A DNA stretch of 64,000 bases from Rhodosalinus halophilus (lineage in GTDB: Bacteria; Pseudomonadota; Alphaproteobacteria; Rhodobacterales; Rhodobacteraceae), in assembly GCF_003298775.1 (NCBI RefSeq), contig NZ_QNTQ01000002.1:124001-188000 (forward strand), given 5' to 3'. Below are positions 9,145-18,706 of this stretch, in pieces; the first letter of the stretch is position 1, and every line of letters starts with the position of its first letter. Position numbers and translations under genes: made by a program. The notes beneath the pieces were generated by a model. That model was not told the origin of the DNA. It saw only the letters and a program-made list of their open reading frames with translations, and made no database searches.

Positions 9145-9810
9145 TCACGGCAGCAGACGCGCAACGACCTCCGGCAACTCGTCGAAATGGCCGATCATCG
9201 CCTCGGGCTCCAGCGCGGCGACCTGCGCGCCGCCGGGCCCGAAGGTGACGAGCACCGAGGCCACCCCGGCCGCGCGCGCCGTCTCGCGGTCCGTCACCGT
9301 GTCCCCGATCAGGACGGCGCGCGCCGGGTCGCCGCCCGCCCGGCGCACCGCCTCGCGCAGCGGCGCGGGATCGGGCTTGCGCACCGCGAGCGTGTCCGCG
9401 CCGACGAGCGAGGCGAAGGCGTCGCGCACGCCGAGGCGCGTCATCAGAAGCTCTGCCAGGCGCTCGGGCTTGTTGGTGCAGATTCCTGTCCGATACCCGG
9501 CCCGATCGAGCGCCGCCACGGCCTCCATCGCGCCGGGATAGAGCCGTGTATGCGTATCGATCGCCTCGCCGTAGAGGCGCAAAAGGTCCTGGTAGTGCCG
9601 ATCGACCGCCGCCTCGTCGCCTTCGCGGCCGAGCCGCGAGAGCCCCAGCCGCAGCATCGCCTTGCCGCCGCGCAGCGCCGTGGCCGCGTCGCGCGCGGGG
9701 TCGAGCAGCGGCTCATGGCCCATCGCGCGGAAGCAGGCGTTGGCGGCGGCGATCAGATCACCGCTCGTGTCCGCAAGCGTTCCGTCGAGGTCGAAGATCA
9801 CCGTGCGCAC
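9145..9810 (-). CDS. gph: Phosphoglycolate phosphatase (HAD family)
   Basis: Dephosphorylates 2-phosphoglycolate, a product of DNA repair or Rubisco oxygenation. The HAD motifs are present: VIFDLDGTLADT at the N-terminus (nucleophile Asp), TGICTNKP (motif II), the lysine in LAVRKPDPAPL, and VLIGDTVTDRETA (acidic motif IV). The frame extends upstream, but the GTG at 9810, 8 nt behind an AGGAG, gives a 221-residue protein that begins exactly at the first beta-strand, as in the family. Divergent from glmU. Other small HAD phosphatases are possible, but Gph fits length and motifs best. Confidence 0.85.
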   Translation of the reverse strand: MRTVIFDLDGTLADTSGDLIAAANACFRAMGHEPLLDPARDAATALRGGKAMLRLGLSRLGREGDEAAVDRHYQDLLRLYGEAIDTHTRLYPGAMEAVAALDRAGYRTGICTNKPERLAELLMTRLGVRDAFASLVGADTLAVRKPDPAPLREAVRRAGGDPARAVLIGDTVTDRETARAAGVASVLVTFGPGGAQVAALEPEAMIGHFDELPEVVARLLP

Positions 9811-9858
9811 GGCATGGCTCCTGTCACAGCCCGAAATCCTTGGTGAAAACGGCGAGCC

Positions 9859-9886
9859 TTGCGACCGCTTCGCTCGTCGGTAATAC
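9859..9886 (+). promoter_or_regulatory. Predicted glmU promoter
   Basis: TTGCGA, 16-bp spacer, TAATAC, ending 43 bp before the glmU ATG. Confidence 0.45.
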
Positions 9887-9929
9887 GGGGAGGCGGCATT
9901 GGCAAAGAGAAACGGGCAGAGAGGCAGCG

Positions 9930-11279
9930 ATGGCCACGGCACTGGTTGTTCTCGCCGCCGGCATGGGCAGCCGGATGCGGTCGGACCGTCCCAAGGTGCT
10001 GCACGAGGTGGGCGGCGCGCCGCTTCTCGCGCATGCGCTGCGGGCCGGGCGCGCGCTCGCGCCGGAGCGGGTGGTCGTCGTCACCGGCCCCGATATGGAG
10101 GCCGTCGCCGCCGCCGCGCATGAGGAATGCCCCGAGGCCGGCATCGCGGTGCAGGCCGAGCGTCTGGGCACCGGCCACGCGGTCGCGCAGGCCGCACCGT
10201 TCCTGCAGAGCTTCGAGGGCGACGTCGTGGTGCTCTACGGCGACACGCCCTTCATCCGCCCCGAAACGCTCGCCGCGCTGGCCGAGGCGCGCGCGCGCGC
10301 CGAGGTGGTGGTGCTGGGGTTCGAGCCGGCCGATCCGGCGCGCTACGGGCGGCTCGTGACCGAGGGAGAGGGGCTGCTGCGCATCGTCGAATGGCAGGAC
10401 GCCTCCGAGGAGGAGCGGCAGATCCGGCTCTGCAACTCGGGCGTCCTCGCGGCGCCGGCCGAGCTGCTGCTGAAGCTCGTCCAGCGCCTGACGCCGGCCG
10501 CCACGAGCGGAGAGCAATATCTCACCGACGTCGTCGAACTCGCGCGGCAGGACGGCGCGCGCGCCACGTTCGTCCGCGGCAGCGAGGCGGAAATGCTGGG
10601 GGTCAACTCCCGCGCCGACCTCGCCGCGGCGGAGGCCGCCTTTCAGGCGCGGGCCCGCGCCGCGCTGCTCGAGACCGGCGTGACGCTGACGGCGCCCGAG
10701 ACGGTGATGCTGTCGCACGACACGGTGATCGGCCGCGACGCGGAGATCGAGCCTTACGTCGTCTTCGGCCCCGGCGTGACGGTCGAAACGGGCGCGCGGA
10801 TCCGCGCCTTTTCCCACCTCGAGGGCTGTCACGTCTCGCGCGGCTCCGTCGTCGGCCCCTACGCACGCCTGCGGCCGGGGTGCGAACTCGCCGAGAACGC
10901 CCGCGTGGGAAATTTCGTCGAGATCAAGAACGCGACCCTCGGTGCGGGCGTGAAGGTCAACCATCTCAGCTATATCGGCGACGCGGCGATCGGGGCGCAG
11001 AGCAACGTGGGCGCCGGCACCGTGACCTGCAACTACGACGGCGTCTCCAAGCACCGCACCGAGATCGGCGCCGACGTCTTCATCGGCTCGGACACCATGC
11101 TCGTGGCGCCCGTCCGCGTGGGCGACGGCGCGATGACCGGCTCGGGCAGCGTGATCACCGAGGACGTGCCGGCCGAGGCGCTCGCGCTGGGCCGGGCGCG
11201 GCAGGTCAACAAGCCCGGCCTCGCAGCCAAGCTGATGGCGCGTCTGCGGGCCAGGGCGCAACGAAACAAGGCAGGCTGA
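9930..11279 (+). CDS. glmU: Bifunctional UDP-N-acetylglucosamine pyrophosphorylase / glucosamine-1-phosphate acetyltransferase
   Basis: Makes UDP-GlcNAc for peptidoglycan and LPS. 449 residues. The N-terminal nucleotidyltransferase carries VLAAGMGSRMRSDRPKVLH, and the C-terminal half is a left-handed beta-helix with hexapeptide repeats (from VIGRDAEIEPYVVFGP) and NVGAGTVTCNYDGVSKH, part of the acetyltransferase active site. The start at ATG 9930 matches the family N-terminus. Followed 2 bp later by glmS, so two hexosamine-pathway enzymes are in one operon. Confidence 0.96.
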   Translation: MATALVVLAAGMGSRMRSDRPKVLHEVGGAPLLAHALRAGRALAPERVVVVTGPDMEAVAAAAHEECPEAGIAVQAERLGTGHAVAQAAPFLQSFEGDVVVLYGDTPFIRPETLAALAEARARAEVVVLGFEPADPARYGRLVTEGEGLLRIVEWQDASEEERQIRLCNSGVLAAPAELLLKLVQRLTPAATSGEQYLTDVVELARQDGARATFVRGSEAEMLGVNSRADLAAAEAAFQARARAALLETGVTLTAPETVMLSHDTVIGRDAEIEPYVVFGPGVTVETGARIRAFSHLEGCHVSRGSVVGPYARLRPGCELAENARVGNFVEIKNATLGAGVKVNHLSYIGDAAIGAQSNVGAGTVTCNYDGVSKHRTEIGADVFIGSDTMLVAPVRVGDGAMTGSGSVITEDVPAEALALGRARQVNKPGLAAKLMARLRARAQRNKAG

Positions 11280-11281
11280 CC

Positions 11282-13098
<1,817 letters not shown>

Positions 13099-13102
<4 letters not shown>

Positions 13103-13782
13103 CGCCGGCGGCGGCTCTGGAGGCCCTGCGCGCGGCCGCGGAGCCCGGACGCGCCGCAGAGATGGCGCGCTATCACAAGCAGGCACGCGAGGTTCTGGGC
13201 GTCGCCAATGCCGCGATCGAGCCCATGGTGCGCGACTGGCGGCGCGCGCTGCCGCTCGACCAACGCATCCCGCTCGCCGCCGCGCTGTGGGAGAGCGACA
13301 TCTTCGAGGCGCGGATCGCCGCGGCCAAGCTGCTCACGCAGGCGCGCATGAAGCCCGCGCCGCAGGAAGAGGCCGCCTGGCGGCTGATCGCTTCCTGGGT
13401 GGACGCGTTCGACAGCTGGGCGATCGCAGACCACGCCGCGATGGCCGGCCAGCGCCGGCTGGAGGCCGTGCCGGACCGGCTTAACGAGGTCGAGGGCTGG
13501 ACCCGATCGCCCCACATGTGGGCACGCCGCGCCGCGCTGGTGATGACGCTGCCCTGGGCGCGGATGCGCCATCCCGACGCCGCCGACGCCGCGCGACGAG
13601 AGCGCATTCTGGGCTGGGCGGGCGCATACACGCGGGATCCCGAGTGGTTCATCCAGAAGGCCGTGGCCTGGTGGCTGCGGGATCTGTCGAAGCGCGATCC
13701 GGACCGGGTGCGCGCCTTTCTCGCCGATCACGGGCCGGCGATGAAGCCCTTCGCCCGGCGCGAGGCGTCGAGATATCTCTGA
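13099..13782 (+). CDS. DNA alkylation repair (AlkD-like HEAT-repeat) protein
   Basis: 227 residues, predicted all-helical with HEAT-like repeats, resembling the AlkD/AlkC family of DNA glycosylases that remove N3- and N7-alkylated purines. Recognisable stretches are MARYHKQAREVLGV near residue 22, ALWESDIFEARIAAAKLL, SWVDAFDSWAIADH (conserved Trp/Asp region) and WFIQKAVAWWLRDLSKRDPD near the C-terminus. ATG overlaps the glmS stop (ATGA), so it is translated with the glm operon. The functional link to cell-wall precursors is not obvious; coupling may be only transcriptional economy. Confidence 0.82.
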
Positions 13783-13791
13783 CGGGCCGAC

Positions 13792-14247
13792 CTACCGCCG
13801 ATAGACCCGCAGCTCCGGCAACCCGGTAAGCGGCGCGCCCAGCGCGCGCATGGCGGCGAGCGAGATCTGGCTTCCGCCGCCCGCCTCCGTCCCCGAGGGG
13901 CGCAGTTCGACCTCCACCGCCTGGCCCGTGCCGGCATATTCGACGCGGCCCGGCGAGGTCGCCGCGACGAGCGGCGTCTTGAGCCAGAAGCCCGCCTCCG
14001 TCGGATCGCCCAGCGAGGCCACGGTGGTGCCGAGCGAAACGCCGCCGCCGGCACCGGCTGCCGCCGGCCTCCCGGCCGGCGTGGTGGTGCCGAGCGTATC
14101 GGCCGTGCGTTCCTGCGCCGTTGCGTCCTGCGCCGGCCGCGCGAGCGGCCGCGTCTGCCCGTCGCCCGTCGGCGCCTGCGGCCGTTCGATCTGTGCCGCG
14201 CAGGCGGCCGTCACCAAGGCCAGGAGCAGAACGGAGATCACGCGCAT
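13792..14247 (-). CDS. Putative lipoprotein of unknown function
   Basis: 151 residues. The N-terminus MRVISVLLLALVTAACAAQ is a signal peptide ending in a possible lipobox (TAAC), so the mature protein would be lipidated at Cys16. Then comes a low-complexity Pro/Ala/Thr/Gly linker (residues about 25-70) and a small domain with GFWLKTPLV and a C-terminal LPELRVYRR. I do not recognise a domain. Convergent with the AlkD-like gene (9-bp gap) and divergent from moaA, with a promoter that implies a leaderless transcript. Confidence 0.7.
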   Translation of the reverse strand: MRVISVLLLALVTAACAAQIERPQAPTGDGQTRPLARPAQDATAQERTADTLGTTTPAGRPAAAGAGGGVSLGTTVASLGDPTEAGFWLKTPLVAATSPGRVEYAGTGQAVEVELRPSGTEAGGGSQISLAAMRALGAPLTGLPELRVYRR

Positions 14248-14253
14248 GGCCCG

Positions 14254-14282
14254 AGCCTAGGCGCTCGCACGGAACTCCGCAA
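14254..14282 (-). promoter_or_regulatory. Predicted leaderless promoter of the lipoprotein gene
   Basis: Minus strand: TTGCGG (14282-14277), a 17-bp spacer, TAGGCT (14259-14254), then exactly 6 nt to the ATG at 14247. No ribosome-binding site fits, so transcription should begin at or next to the start codon. Confidence 0.6.
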
Positions 14283-14294
14283 CGGCGACGCCTC

Positions 14295-14323
14295 TTGCCC
14301 CGATTCAGCGCCGAGCCTAGGTT
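14295..14323 (+). promoter_or_regulatory. Predicted leaderless promoter of moaA
   Basis: TTGCCC, 17-bp spacer, TAGGTT, then 6 nt to the ATG at 14330. This mirrors the divergent lipoprotein promoter in geometry. The 11-mer CCGAGCCTAGG is repeated exactly 60 bp apart (14251 and 14311), covering both -10 regions. Confidence 0.6.
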
Positions 14324-14329
14324 GCGGGC

Positions 14330-15337
14330 ATGACCGCACCGCTCGTCGACCCCTTCCAGCGCGCGATCCGTTACCTGCGGGTCTCCGTCACCGACCGCTG
14401 CGACTTCCGCTGCGTCTATTGCATGGCGGAGAACATGACCTTCCTGCCGAAGAAGGAGTTGCTCTCGCTCGAGGAGCTCGACCGGCTCTGCACCACCTTC
14501 GTCCGGCTGGGCGTGGAAAAGCTGCGGATCACCGGCGGCGAACCGCTGGTGCGGCGCGACATCATGACCTTCTTCGAGGGCATGGGGCGGCACCTCGACT
14601 CCGGCGCGCTGAAGGAGCTCACGCTGACGACCAACGGCTCGCAGCTCGCCCGCTTCGCCGACCAGCTTTACGCCGCCGGCGTGCGCCGGGTGAACGTCTC
14701 GCTCGACACGCTCGACGAGGAAAAATTCGCCCGCGTCACCCGCTGGGGCCGCCTGCCCCAGGTGCTCGACGGCATCCGCGCGGCGCGCGAGGCGGGGCTC
14801 CGGGTCAAGATCAACGCCGTGGCGCTCAAGGGCTTCAACGAGGAAGAGCTCTTCGAGCTGACCGAATGGTGCGCGGCGCACGACATGGACCTCACCTGGA
14901 TCGAGGTCATGCCGATGGGCGATCTCGGCAACGAGGACCGGGTGGGCCAGTACTGGGCGCTCTCGGACCTGCGCGCGCGGCTGGCCGCACGCTACACGCT
15001 GATCGACACGCCCGAGCGCACGGGCGGCCCCGCGCGCTATGTCCGCCTCGAGGAGACCGGCCAGCGCATCGGCTTCATCACGCCGCTCACGCACAATTTC
15101 TGCGAAAGCTGCAACCGCGTGCGCGTGACCTGCACGGGCGAGCTCTTCATGTGCCTCGGGCAGGAGGACAAGGCCGATCTGCGCGCGCCGCTGCGCAACC
15201 ACCCCGAGACGGACGCGCCCCTCGAGGCCGCGATCCGCGAGGCCATCGACCGCAAGCCGAAGGGGCACGACTTCGACTACTCGCGCCAGCGCGCCGACGG
15301 CCAGGTCTCGCGCCACATGAGCCATACGGGCGGCTGA
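14330..15337 (+). CDS. moaA: GTP 3',8-cyclase (molybdenum cofactor biosynthesis)
   Basis: Radical-SAM enzyme that turns GTP into 3',8-cyclo-GTP, the first Moco step. 335 residues. N-terminal cluster cysteines are C24, C28 and C31 in [21 protein letters not shown] binds SAM, and the C-terminal cluster is [18 protein letters not shown]. The chain ends in Gly-Gly as required for activity in the family. No RBS precedes the ATG; see the leaderless promoter. No other moa genes are visible. Confidence 0.96.
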   Translation: MTAPLVDPFQRAIRYLRVSVTDRCDFRCVYCMAENMTFLPKKELLSLEELDRLCTTFVRLGVEKLRITGGEPLVRRDIMTFFEGMGRHLDSGALKELTLTTNGSQLARFADQLYAAGVRRVNVSLDTLDEEKFARVTRWGRLPQVLDGIRAAREAGLRVKINAVALKGFNEEELFELTEWCAAHDMDLTWIEVMPMGDLGNEDRVGQYWALSDLRARLAARYTLIDTPERTGGPARYVRLEETGQRIGFITPLTHNFCESCNRVRVTCTGELFMCLGQEDKADLRAPLRNHPETDAPLEAAIREAIDRKPKGHDFDYSRQRADGQVSRHMSHTGG

Positions 15338-15344
15338 GGCGAGG

Positions 15345-15662
15345 ATGATCCTCGAGATGGTCAGTTTCGAGCGGCCCGAAGGGTTCTCCGACGCGGATCT
15401 GCTGGAGGACGCGCGCTCCACGGTGGCGAAGTGGCGCGCCGACCCCGACCTGATCCGCAAGCACTTCGCGCGGGCAGAGGACGGCACCATCGCGGGCATC
15501 TACCTCTGGCCGGACCGGGCGGCGGCCGAGCGCGCGCATGATGCAGAGTGGGTGGAACGGTTCCGCGCGCGTACCGGGCGCACGCCCCGCTTTGCCTATT
15601 TCGACATCTTCATGCTGATCGACAACACCGCGGACAGCGTCGAGGAGTTCCCGCTGGACTGA
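15345..15662 (+). CDS. YdhR-like putative monooxygenase (ABM fold)
   Basis: 105 residues with the dimeric alpha-beta barrel pattern of YdhR-type proteins: an N-terminal MILEMVSFERPEGFSD strand, a central GIYLWPDRAAAERAHDAEW, and a C-terminal FAYFDIFMLIDNT. The family is small and its chemistry poorly known. It starts 7 bp after moaA and is probably cotranscribed. No signal peptide. Confidence 0.68.
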   Translation: MILEMVSFERPEGFSDADLLEDARSTVAKWRADPDLIRKHFARAEDGTIAGIYLWPDRAAAERAHDAEWVERFRARTGRTPRFAYFDIFMLIDNTADSVEEFPLD

Positions 15663-15679
15663 GCCTGCGCCGTCGCCCC

Positions 15680-15708
15680 TTTCCCATCCGGGCCCCGCGG
15701 CCTATCTT
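15680..15708 (+). promoter_or_regulatory. Predicted promoter of the glutamine amidotransferase-like gene
   Basis: TTTCCC, 17-bp spacer, TATCTT, 26 bp before the ATG at 15735. Confidence 0.4.
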
Positions 15709-15734
15709 CTGGCGGAAGCATATCGGGGAGAGAC

Positions 15735-16514
15735 ATGGCGCGGCCCGTCGTCGGCATCATCGGCAACCAGTATCTGATCAACGATCAGTATCCGACCCAT
15801 GCGGGCGGCACGATGAACTCGGAGGCCGTCAGCCATGTGGCCGACTGCGTGCCGCTGGTCATCCCCTCCGACCCGCGCATCGTCTCGGTCGACGAGCTGA
15901 TGGAGGTCTGCGACGGCTTCGTGCTGACCGGCGGGCGGCCCAACGTCCACCCCGAGGAATACGGCGAGCAGGAGACCGAGAAGCACGGCGCCTTCGACCG
16001 GGCGCGCGACGCGATCGCGCTGCCGCTCGTGCGGGCCTGCGTCGCGCGCGGCCAGCCCTTCCTCGGCATCTGCCGCGGCTTCCAGGAGGTGAACGTCGCG
16101 ATGGGCGGCTCGCTCCACCCCGAGATCCGCGAGTTGCCGGGGCGTATGAACCACCGGATGCCGCCCGACGGCACGCTGGAAGAGAAATTCGCCCTGCGCC
16201 ACAAGGTGCGCTTCAGCGAAAACGGGCTGTTCCACCGCCTCATGGGCGCGCGCGAGGTGATGACCAACACCCTGCACGGCCAGGGAATCAAGCGCGCCGG
16301 CGCCCGCTTCGTCATCGACGGCTGGGCCGACGACGGCACGCCCGAGGCGGGCTATGTCGCGGGCGCGCCGGGCTTCACCCTCGCGGTGCAATGGCACCCG
16401 GAATGGGACGCCGCCAACGACCCGGTCTCGCGCCCGCTCTTCGAGGCCTTCGGCGCCGCGACGCACGCCTTCGCGGCCGAGCGCCGGGCCGCGCCCGTGG
16501 CGCGGCGCGCCTGA
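15735..16514 (+). CDS. Gamma-glutamyl-GABA hydrolase-type (class I glutamine amidotransferase) protein
   Basis: 259 residues. The nucleophile elbow PFLGICRGFQEVNVAMGG contains the catalytic cysteine, and VQWHPEWD supplies the His-Glu pair, as in PuuD-like peptidases that hydrolyse gamma-glutamyl-GABA. DGFVLTGGRPNVHPEEY also matches this group. No put/puu polyamine genes are nearby, so the true substrate may be another gamma-glutamyl compound. Own promoter likely; followed 32 bp later by the HemG-like gene. Confidence 0.85.
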   Translation: MARPVVGIIGNQYLINDQYPTHAGGTMNSEAVSHVADCVPLVIPSDPRIVSVDELMEVCDGFVLTGGRPNVHPEEYGEQETEKHGAFDRARDAIALPLVRACVARGQPFLGICRGFQEVNVAMGGSLHPEIRELPGRMNHRMPPDGTLEEKFALRHKVRFSENGLFHRLMGAREVMTNTLHGQGIKRAGARFVIDGWADDGTPEAGYVAGAPGFTLAVQWHPEWDAANDPVSRPLFEAFGAATHAFAAERRAAPVARRA

Positions 16515-16546
16515 CCCGTCGCCCGCGGCAGAGCCCGGAGGACTCT

Positions 16547-17080
16547 ATGAAGATCCTGATCGTCTACGCCACCACGGAGGGTCAGACCCGCAGGATCGCG
16601 CGCTTCGCCGCCAGCCGTCTCGCCGACCGCGGCCACGGCGCCGAGCTTCTGCACGTCGCCGACGCCGAAGACATCGACTGGGCCGGCGTGGAGGCGGCGG
16701 TGCTCGCGGGCTCGCTGCACATGGGCCGGGTGCAGGACGAGCTGGCCGAGTTCGCCGCCGCGCATGCGGACGAGCTCAACGCCCGGCCCACGCTCTTCCT
16801 GCAGGTCTCCCTCGCCGCGGCCGGCACGGACGAGGACGAACTGGCCGACATCGACCGGATCGCGCAGGCCTTCTGCGACAGGGCGGGCTGGCGGCCCGGG
16901 CGGATCGTTCAGGTCGCCGGCGCCTTCCGTTTCACGCAGTACGACTTCTTCCGCCGCTGGGCGATGCGCCATATCGCGGCCCAGAAGGGCGAGACGATCG
17001 ACCCCGGCAAGGACCGCGAATACACCGACTGGGACGCGCTGGGCGCGCTCTTCGACCGCTGGCCCGAAGCGGCCGGCTGA
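16547..17080 (+). CDS. hemG: HemG-type flavodoxin-fold protoporphyrinogen oxidase-like protein
   Basis: 177 residues. The N-terminal MKILIVYATTEGQTRRIA is the flavodoxin phosphate-binding loop. The insert and tail FRFTQYDFFRRWAMRHI...KDREYTDW closely follow the HemG pattern, which distinguishes it from plain flavodoxins. HemG oxidises protoporphyrinogen IX with electrons going to the respiratory chain. The start at ATG 16547 agrees with the fold; a longer frame upstream is spurious. It stands alone, not in a haem operon. Many Rhodobacterales use HemJ, so its cellular role needs care. Confidence 0.75.
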   Translation: MKILIVYATTEGQTRRIARFAASRLADRGHGAELLHVADAEDIDWAGVEAAVLAGSLHMGRVQDELAEFAAAHADELNARPTLFLQVSLAAAGTDEDELADIDRIAQAFCDRAGWRPGRIVQVAGAFRFTQYDFFRRWAMRHIAAQKGETIDPGKDREYTDWDALGALFDRWPEAAG

Positions 17081-17200
17081 AGGGCTGCGCATCCGCGCAC
17101 AGGACCGCGCGCATTTCCCGCCTGGCGCAGACGCCCGCCGCGCGCCATCTCCCCCGCGTCGCGGGCGCCGTCGCGCCCGCCGGAAAACGGAGGGACACCG

Positions 17201-17610
17201 ATGACCGAAATCGCGCGTTACGCCGCGCCGCTGGGCCGGCTCTGCCTCGCCGCGATCTTCCTGCTCGCCGGAGTGCAGAAGCTCGGCGGCTACGCTGGCG
17301 TGCAGGGCTACATGGAGGCGATGGGGGTGCCCGGCGCGCTGCTGCCCTGGTGATCGCGCTCGAGATCGCGGGCGGCCTCGCGCTGCTGCTGGGCTGGCGC
17401 GTGCGGCTCTGGGCGGTGCTGCTGGGCGGCTTCTCGCTCGTCTCGGGCGTGATCTTCCACCTCGTCCCCGGCCTGGCGGCCGAAGGCATGGCGGCGCAGA
17501 ACGACATCAACCATTTCCTCAAGAACCTCGCCATCGCCGGCGGCATGGGGATGCTCGTGGCCTTCGGCGCAGGCCCGCTCTCGTTGGACCGCCGGGCGCA
17601 GGTGGCCTGA
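17201..17610 (+). pseudogene. DoxX-family membrane protein gene, frameshifted
   Basis: ATG at 17201, behind a weak upstream GGAGGGA, opens a DoxX-like protein (LCLAAIFLLAGVQKLGGYAG). That frame stops at TGA 17351 after 50 residues. The family sequence resumes in the +1-shifted frame at 17350 (VIALEIAGGLALLLGWRVRL ... HFLKNLAIAGGMGMLV) and ends at 17610. Adding one base in the C-run near 17344-17348 (CCC to CCCC) would give one continuous 136-residue, four-helix protein. This is either a real inactivating deletion or a homopolymer sequencing error; the second half shows no other damage. Confidence 0.85.
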
Positions 17611-17647
17611 CACTCGCGCGACAGCCGCTCCGTGCCGGCCTTCACCC

Positions 17648-17720
17648 TTCTTCTTGGATGGAAATATCCTCGGGGGGTGAATGGCCCGGAACGGGCCAGA
17701 GGGGGGCAGACAGCCCCCCT
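17648..17720 (+). repeat. Intergenic TTCTTCTTGG hairpin repeat, copy B
   Basis: TTCTTCTTGG box, GAAATATCCTCGGGGGG, a small GGCCCG-GAA-CGGGCC stem (17683-17697), then a perfect GGGGGGC-AGACA-GCCCCCC stem (17701-17719). It lies between convergent doxX and kynA with the large hairpin 18 bp from the kynA stop. Confidence 0.85.
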
Positions 17721-17736
17721 TCCTGCGGCCCGGGCC

Positions 17737-18573
17737 TCAGAGCGCCGTGCGCAGGTGCCAGAGCTCCGGAAAGAGCTCCACCTCCAGCATCCGCTTGAGG
17801 TAGCTCACGCCCCCCGTGCCGCCGGTGCCGCGCTTGAAGCCGATCACGCGTTCGACCGTGGTGACATGGTTGAAGCGCCAGCGGCGGAAATAGTCCTCCA
17901 GATCCACGAGCTTCTCGGCCAGTTCGTAAAGCTCCCAGTTCGCCTCCGGCGCGCGATAGACCGCGGTCCAGGCCGCCATGACGCCCGGATCGGCCACATG
18001 CGGCCGCGCGAGATCGCGGTGCAGCACGTGGTCGGGCACCCTGTGGCCGGCGTCATGCAGGAGCCGGAGCGCGACATCGTAGAGCGAGGGCCGCGCGAGT
18101 TCCGCCTCCAGCGCGGCATGGATCTCGGGCCGATGCGCATGGGGCCGCAGCATCGCCGCGTTGCGGTTGCCCAGCAGGAACTCGATCTGCCGGTACTGGT
18201 GCGACTGAAAGCCCGAACTCTGTCCCAGCGCGTCACGGAAACGGGTGTAGTCGGCGGGCGTCATCGTGCGCAGCACGTCCCAGGCCGAGTTGAGCTGCTC
18301 GAAGATCCGCGCCACGCGCGCGAGCATCTTGAAGGCCGGGCGCACCCGCCCCACGGTCAGCTCCTCGCGCGCCGCGCCCAGCTCGTGCAGCGCGAGCCGC
18401 ATCCAGAGCTCGGAGGTCTGGTGCTGGATGATGAAGAGCATCTCGTCATGCGCGTCCGACAGGCGATGCTGCGCGCCAAGGATCGCGTCGAGCCGCAGGT
18501 AGTCGCCATAGGACATGCGCCCGTCGAAGGCCATCTGCGCGCCTTCCCGGGCGGGATCGTAGGGGTCGGTCAT
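17737..18573 (-). CDS. kynA: Tryptophan 2,3-dioxygenase
   Basis: Haem enzyme that opens the indole ring of tryptophan to N-formylkynurenine. 278 residues. Family motifs are [31 protein letters not shown] (the distal His55-equivalent region), [17 protein letters not shown], and [20 protein letters not shown] with the proximal haem histidine region. Downstream of kynU on the same strand, separated by 132 bp that contain a short reading frame and a GC hairpin. Kynurenine formamidase is not in the window. Confidence 0.96.
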   Translation of the reverse strand: MTDPYDPAREGAQMAFDGRMSYGDYLRLDAILGAQHRLSDAHDEMLFIIQHQTSELWMRLALHELGAAREELTVGRVRPAFKMLARVARIFEQLNSAWDVLRTMTPADYTRFRDALGQSSGFQSHQYRQIEFLLGNRNAAMLRPHAHRPEIHAALEAELARPSLYDVALRLLHDAGHRVPDHVLHRDLARPHVADPGVMAAWTAVYRAPEANWELYELAEKLVDLEDYFRRWRFNHVTTVERVIGFKRGTGGTGGVSYLKRMLEVELFPELWHLRTAL

Positions 18574-18600
18574 CGGTGTATCTCCTCGAAAGGGGGAACG

Positions 18601-18618
18601 GCGGGGCGGTTGCCCCGC
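18601..18618 (-). terminator. GC hairpin between kynU and kynA
   Basis: GCGGGGC-GGTT-GCCCCGC, 7-bp perfect stem, 28 bp upstream of the kynA start on the minus strand, followed by CCCCCTTTC. It could partly terminate or stabilise the kynU message. Weak as an intrinsic terminator because the U-run is short. Confidence 0.35.
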
Positions 18619-18619
18619 C

Positions 18620-18706
18620 TCACCCGTCGAGGCTCGCGATCGCCGCCATCCGGCGCCAGGCCGCCACCCAGCCCGCGGGCCGGCAGAGGGGCACGCGCAG
18701 CGCCAT
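18620..18706 (-). CDS. Possible 28-residue small protein coupled to kynU
   Basis: ATG at 18706 shares one base with the kynU stop (TGATG). The frame encodes 28 residues beginning [19 protein letters not shown] and stops just inside the hairpin preceding kynA. The coupling geometry is like the other true overlaps in this window, but the peptide is Arg/Ala/Trp-rich, matches nothing I know, and could be chance in high-GC DNA. It may also be a remnant of a longer gene. Confidence 0.3.
   Translation of the reverse strand: MALRVPLCRPAGWVAAWRRMAAIASLDG

Noticed and set aside
6566-9541. A 991-codon open frame on the plus strand opposite ivd and the DegT gene
   Set aside because: It is an antisense shadow: the minus strand encodes clear ivd and DegT proteins with catalytic motifs, while this frame is Arg/His/Ala-rich with no recognisable domain.
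10127-11281. Upstream extension of the glmS frame through glmU
   Set aside because: GlmS must begin at MCGIVGI (Cys2 nucleophile). The upstream Arg/Ala-rich reading is glmU in another frame.
11280-11281. glmS ribozyme
   Set aside because: Only two bases separate glmU from glmS, and the ribozyme is a Gram-positive feature.
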